DNA of 64,000 bases from Verticillium longisporum (taxonomy: Eukaryota > Ascomycota > Sordariomycetes > Glomerellales > Plectosphaerellaceae). Positions within the stretch are counted from its first letter, which is position 1. Each line of letters opens with the position of its first letter. Location: the NCBI GenBank assembly GCA_019188255.1, contig JAETXT010000016.1, forward strand, positions 806,001-870,000, written 5' to 3'. The position numbers were made by a program, and so were the translations under genes. Shown here piece after piece: positions 56,601 to 64,000 of this stretch. The notes beneath the pieces were generated by a model that was not told the DNA's origin, did not search any database, and worked only from the letters and a program-made list of their open reading frames with translations.

Positions 56601-56847
56601 GTCCGTTCTTCTCCCTTCCCGCTTATCAACTCCCTCGTCCCTGCAGCTACTGGCAAATGAAACACATATCATCTACCTGACTCCATCTTCGTCTATTGTG
56701 TGACACCTTTCCTGCAGGTCGTGTCCACTGACTGGCCACCCTGCCCCGTAGTCACTGAGCTAGTCGCGCGGAGGCGGAGCCGCGTCCGAATACCTCCCCC
56801 ACGTCCCCAGAATACCAAGACCCAAATTGCAACTGTCTTTCGCTCGT

Positions 56848-60081
<3,234 letters not shown>

Positions 60082-62606
60082 ATGGCCGACAACGACAACT
60101 ACTCCCAGGATGGCGGCGAGTACAGCACCGCTCGGCCCAACTTTCATCTCGGGCAGCATGATTCTACTCGAGAGGAGCCACTTAATGATATGCAGTATGG
60201 GCAGGTTCTGAATGCTGGTGTAAGATTGTGCTGGAGTCTCACTTGGCGCAAGCGAGAACCATTGCTGATCGTGCCCCCAGATCACCTTTGTGACCAGCCC
60301 TGTGACGAACAAGAACTTCCATTCCCGCGTAGTCGAGTTGGTCAAGGCCCACCTCGCCCTTGTTAAAGAGGCCGGCCCCCATGCCCAGAGCCTGGCCGAC
60401 CCCATCATCCCGCCTCTGACGCCCAAGGACACAGCTCTGTTCCCAAGCCCTGTCGTCAACACCTACATCGCTTATACGAGCCCCTGGATCGACTTGGCCT
60501 CGACTAACCCTGTCATCGCCAACATTTCTCGCCAGGTCCTCAACCTCGAGGTTGCTTACGCCAACTTCTGTGGCGTCAGAAGTGTCGTCGTCCCCGGCCC
60601 CAGATCCGATGCCTCCAAGAACGGCGGCAACCAGGGGCTGGCCCAGTACGGTCGGGCCCTGCAGGAGGCCATGACTGTAGGCAGCCGCCTGAACTTTCTC
60701 ATCCACATCCCCATGTACAGGGAGCCCGGTCTCGAGGAGAAGGTCGATACCCTTTCCGTCCTCTTGGGCGAGGAGAAGAAAGCGGCCCAAGAGATTGATG
60801 TGTACAGCACGTGGGACTCATGGCACGTCATTCGTACCATCTGCGAATACAGCCTGAGGTTGTTTGTCGGTATGTCACCATTCTACTCCTACTCGAGAAC
60901 CTTTTGCGTGAACTGCCCGCCAACGTCTTTTCTTAGCCTTGAGGATCCCCAAGGTCTTGCCCGAGCGTGAGGTCCAGGAGAAGTGGTTTGCTGAGCCCCT
61001 ACACTACCTCACCCTGAGGTCCGAGACATTCAAGAAGAACGCGAGTGGTCACCCGGCCCTGCCCAGGACACACCAAGATCTTTTGTACTCTTCCATCCGC
61101 CGCAAGAACGCGCCCGGGCTGCTCTTTGGCGACACTGTCCCAGTACTGGCGACTCACGATGCCGAGGCGAAGCAGGCGGCGCAAACAGACTTCCCTGCTC
61201 TCGGAGACACGACCCCCAAGGAGAGCGAACCCAAATCGTTCCGTGCTTACATTGAGTACCTCAAGTGGCTTGAGTTCCAGCAGCCTCCCTCAACTACCTG
61301 GAAAGGACAACCCTCACGAGCTTTCAGGATTGGATGCAATCACCCCTTCAGCCACTTTCGGACAACCTTGAGTCGGCCACCTACGAGATCTTCGAAGGTG
61401 ATCCAGTCAAGTACAACCAGTACGAGGAAGCTATTGCGGAAGCTCTGGCCGAATGGAAGGACCTCGGCCGGGCGTACTCGTCGCCCAAGGGAGCTGTCGT
61501 CATCGCCGTTGCCGGCTCCGGTCGTGGTCCCTTGGTCACTCGTGCACTCAAGGCTGCCAACGAGACGGGCGTCGCGGTCGAAGTCTGGGCCGTGGAGAAG
61601 AATCCCAATGCCTACGTCTACCTGTTGCGCCAGAATGAACTTGTCTGGGGTGGCCGCGTGACCGTGGTGAAGACAGACATGCGCGCCTGGAAGGGCCCTC
61701 TCGTGTCCGGCACTCCCGACAACAACCCCGTCTACGGCAAGGTCGACATCCTCGTCTCTGAGCTTCTCGGTTCCTTCGCCGATAACGAACTCTCCCCGGA
61801 GTGCCTCGACGGAGTGCAGCACGTTCTCGCTCCCCACGGCATCTCCATCCCGGAGTCCTACACGGCCCATATGACCCCTGTCGCCCACCCGCGCATTCAC
61901 TCCGACCTCCTGACCCGTCTGCCCACTGACCCCAACGCTTTTGAAACGCCCTGGGTTGTTCGTCTTTTTGCCATGGACTTTGCCGCGGCGGAGAAGGTAC
62001 CGGGCCACCCCCGCTCCCAGCAAGCGTGGGAGTTTGAGCACCTCCTTCCCTAGGAGACGATGCAGTTGATGGAAGCCCGCCGCGCAGGTGGCGTCATGGG
62101 CGGCGGGGGGGGCAGCATGGCCGGTGCCGCAGGCGCCAACGACCACAACTCGCGCTTCTGCCACCTGACCTTCGTGTGCCGTACTAGGGGCGTAATTCAC
62201 GGACTGGCGGGCTACTTCGAATCGGTGCTTTACGCGCCGCGCCTCGGCGATAAGGCCAAGGTCGAGATCAGCACGCATCCAGACCAGATTGATCAGAAGA
62301 GCAAGGATATGATCTCGTGGTTCCCGATCTACTTTCCCATCAAGGTACAGCTCTCTTCTTCTTCTACTTCCTTTTCTTCCTTTCCAGCACTTCATTAGAT
62401 GTACATGACTGACGGGCGGAATGCAGCAACCACTGTACTACCCTGCCGACACGGAGCTCGAGGTTAGCATGTGGCGTCAGACGGACGACTCCAAGGTGTG
62501 GTACGAGTGGCTCATCGAGGCCTACACCTGGGTGGGTGAGGGTCAGCGGATCAAGGTGGGCAGCTCAGAGCTCACGAGCAGCCGCAAGGTCGCATGCCTG
62601 ATGTGA
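60082..62606 (+). CDS. skb1: Protein arginine N-methyltransferase 5 (Skb1/PRMT5); one apparent 1-nt deletion and an in-frame TAG
   Basis: Type II arginine methyltransferase making symmetric dimethylarginine; targets elsewhere include Sm proteins and histones, and Skb1/Hsl7 act in cell-cycle control. Exons 60082-60219, 60281-60869, 60937-62344 and 62427-62606 give about 771 residues once repaired. The N-terminal TIM barrel (FVTSPVTNKNFHSRVVELVK, STWDSWHVIRTICEYSLRLF) is followed by the SAM motif AVAGSGRGPLVTRAL near residue 435, the double-E region SELLGSFADNELSPECLDG near 516 and the beta barrel (LTFVCRTRGVIHGLAGYFES). Two lesions: the frame shifts at the C run 61287-61289 (QQPP to LNYLERTTLTSF), and TAG at 62051-62053 interrupts WEFEHLLP-stop-ETMQLMEARR in an otherwise continuous frame. 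Without correction the product is truncated before most of the beta barrel. Confidence 0.9.
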
Positions 62607-63082
62607 GAGCACCGGGAGCACCTCTTGCCGAGGTAGGTAGACGCGGAGATCAAAATGGTCGGTGTGATGCGCAGATCTGGTAGCAGGGCACAAGAGGGCA
62701 TAGGAGCTAATAACGGGTCTGAAGTGTCTTCTGCTTCAGGAAGGAAGATTTGAAGGGCGGGGTATCTATCCTGATGATGATGATCGTTATGATGACAGCG
62801 GGTGAGGGTGGATAGACGGATTGATCGCCAAATTTCCCTTTTTTGCAATGACCGGCCTGAAACTTCCATTCCTGTGGATTGTGCCATTCCCACCCCTCTT
62901 TAAACGCCATTCGTTTCCGCTGGTGACAGGCCCCCATATCTGTCCATTCGTCTCTCAGGAGCATCATGCCCACCGCCTCGCATTCACTTTTTGAATATTC
63001 TGTCTCGGCCATCTGACTCGGAGATAGTCGGACAGGCATGGACTCTGCATCGTGCGTTCGTGTCATCTCTCGCGCGCGCGGC
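62607..63082. other. Convergent intergenic region between PRMT5 and SmF
   Basis: About 0.48 kb between convergent genes, probably both 3' UTRs. A GATGATGAT-type short repeat lies near 62775. No gene seen. Confidence 0.5.
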
Positions 63083-63585
63083 TCAACCCTCCATCTTGAC
63101 GTCGCCATTGCTGCCCGCGTCGGCCGCCCTGATCCACAAGACGTTGTTGCACCTGTCAGTTTGTCAGTCATTCCGTCGTTTAGACAAGAGGAGATTCGCA
63201 AGCGTGGCGCACCTGATCAGGACCTGGCCCAATGCGCCGGTCATCTTCTGGTCGATGTACTCCTCGGCGCCGCTGAGCTGGATGTTCATGTACGAGTCGA
63301 TGCTGACGAGCCGGCCCTTGTACTCGGTGTCGCCCCACTTTAGGCGGACGACGATGTCCTTGTTGACGCTGCGGGGGAGGGGATTGCGCGGTTAGCTTTC
63401 GAGGTCGCGCCTCTGGATGCGTGGGAATCGCGGGAGGAGGGTGGGGGTGAAGGGAGGAACGCACAGGTCCTGGAGCATAGGCCTCGGGTTGAGGGGTACG
63501 AACTAGTTGAGGTCAGCTTTCTATCCATCGGATCAAGTTCGACGGTAGGGTGCTGGGGAAGGAGGGGGGGTAGACCTACACTCAT
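63083..63585 (-). CDS. SMX3: Small nuclear ribonucleoprotein SmF
   Basis: Core Sm protein F of the U1, U2, U4 and U5 snRNP ring. Four exons: 63585-63580 (only ATG AGT), 63502-63465, 63368-63213 and 63152-63083. All have GT/AG ends and matching phases, and they give an 89-residue protein, the normal SmF size. The Sm1 motif is [20 protein letters not shown] followed by [14 protein letters not shown]; Sm2 is [15 protein letters not shown]. The N-terminal [16 protein letters not shown] is typical of SmF and separates it from SmE, SmG and Lsm6. The first exon was placed because TTCGTACCCCTCAACCC lacks a nearby ATG, while ATGAGT-gtaggt fits the family start MSFVPLNP exactly. Confidence 0.9.
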
Positions 63586-64000
63586 GATGGGCGGTGGGGG
63601 GGGGTGATGAGGGTGGTGAGGCCGGCTACGCGCGAGGCTGACTTGGGGCGGCGAGCTGGGTTGAAGTTTTGCGTGGGGATGCTCGGTGGGAGGCTGTCGG
63701 TGAATTGTCGGAAGCGATAAGATAAGTGACTTGCTCAAGCTTCGCGCTGAGGTTGCTAGCTGTGCCCAGGCAGCTTCCTTTCTCTAGCTGTACCTCACAC
63801 TAAGGTACCTCCATCGTAGAAAGCCTTCGATTGCAATGCGCATTATATCGACTTGGCCATCAGTTGAACGAGAAAAAGTGATTCGATCCTGCCAGTTGAT
63901 CAGAGTCACACTCAGCATGCCCGTTACACGGGTTTTGCTCGTCCTGGCTTGATGGCGACTCGTTCAGAGTCCTGGCCTATCGGCCCGTGAACAAGCATCA
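63586..64000. other. SmF upstream region to window end
   Basis: About 0.4 kb upstream of SmF, with a CT-rich tract just before the start on the minus strand. No further gene seen. Confidence 0.45.

Larger units (their letters stand above)
46785..56847. other. 10-kb gene-poor region
   Basis: No conserved gene was recognised on either strand over 10 kb, apart from one candidate tiny gene at 50196. Many frames of 60-296 codons exist but overlap antisense frames of equal quality and lack start context, signal peptides, domains or splice-linked extensions. I could not identify transposase, reverse transcriptase or LTR remnants by eye. It holds a (GA)n tract at 53659 and a doubled tgttgcctg phrase near 50041. 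Composition looks less GC-rich than the flanking genes. Confidence 0.5.

Noticed and set aside
56735..56815. tRNA-like signal (tagctcagtgact on the minus strand; translated frame resembles the spurious RRRSRVRIPPPRP seen over tRNAs)
   Set aside because: Only a D-arm-like piece fits. The acceptor stem, anticodon stem and T-stem do not pair on either strand.

Overview
The window is nuclear DNA of a filamentous ascomycete, most likely a Sordariomycete of the Hypocreales type. Genes are GC-rich and cut by short GT/AG introns (about 45-80 nt). The families are typical of such fungi: two Zn2Cys6 regulators, a CFEM-domain PTH11-like receptor, an NLP (NPP1) protein and secreted phosphatases, alongside conserved housekeeping genes. 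There are no bacterial operons, no CRISPR array, no rRNA, and no tRNA that I can defend.

Layout, left to right. 0.3-3.5 kb (-): AP-2 alpha-adaptin. 4.6-5.8 kb (+): NDUFAF5-like mitochondrial methyltransferase. 6.0-6.7 kb (-): Arp2/3 subunit 5. 7.6-9.4 kb (-): V-ATPase subunit B. 9.9-11.1 kb (-): HMG-CoA lyase-like gene with an internal stop. 13.3-15.2 kb (+): Zn2Cys6 protein with a Gln-Gly-Asn-Met repeat tract. 15.8-16.5 kb (-): DUF2470 membrane protein. 17.0-18.8 kb (-): CFEM/PTH11 receptor. 22.0-23.4 kb (-): secreted phosphoesterase. 24.7-27.4 kb (+): second Zn2Cys6 regulator. 28.5-29.3 kb (+): NLP. 31.2-32.8 kb (+): C2H2-like zinc-finger protein. 33.3-35.1 kb (-): membrane-anchored histidine-phosphatase-like protein. 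37.4-39.3 kb (-): threonine synthase. 40.7-42.8 kb (-): AT-hook protein. 43.0-45.8 kb (-): Rtp1. 46.8-56.8 kb: a 10-kb stretch almost without genes, holding one candidate tiny Cys-rich gene. 56.8-59.2 kb (-): Prp43. 60.1-62.6 kb (+): PRMT5, divergent from Prp43. 63.1-63.6 kb (-): SmF.

The genes do not form one pathway or a biosynthetic cluster. Prp43 and SmF both serve splicing, and PRMT5 methylates Sm proteins in other eukaryotes, so the right end groups splicing-related functions. The middle (13-35 kb) is more accessory: regulators, receptor, NLP and phosphatases separated by longer spacers.

Two warnings. First, five conserved genes (AP-2 alpha, V-ATPase B, threonine synthase twice, Prp43, PRMT5) each read correctly only if a C/G run is one base longer than written, which looks like a systematic homopolymer error. 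Second, several enzymes carry in-frame stops or changed catalytic positions (HMG-CoA lyase, PRMT5, Prp43, both phosphatases). These need raw-read or RNA support before being treated as biology. Exon structures were derived by hand from splice signals, phase and family conservation.
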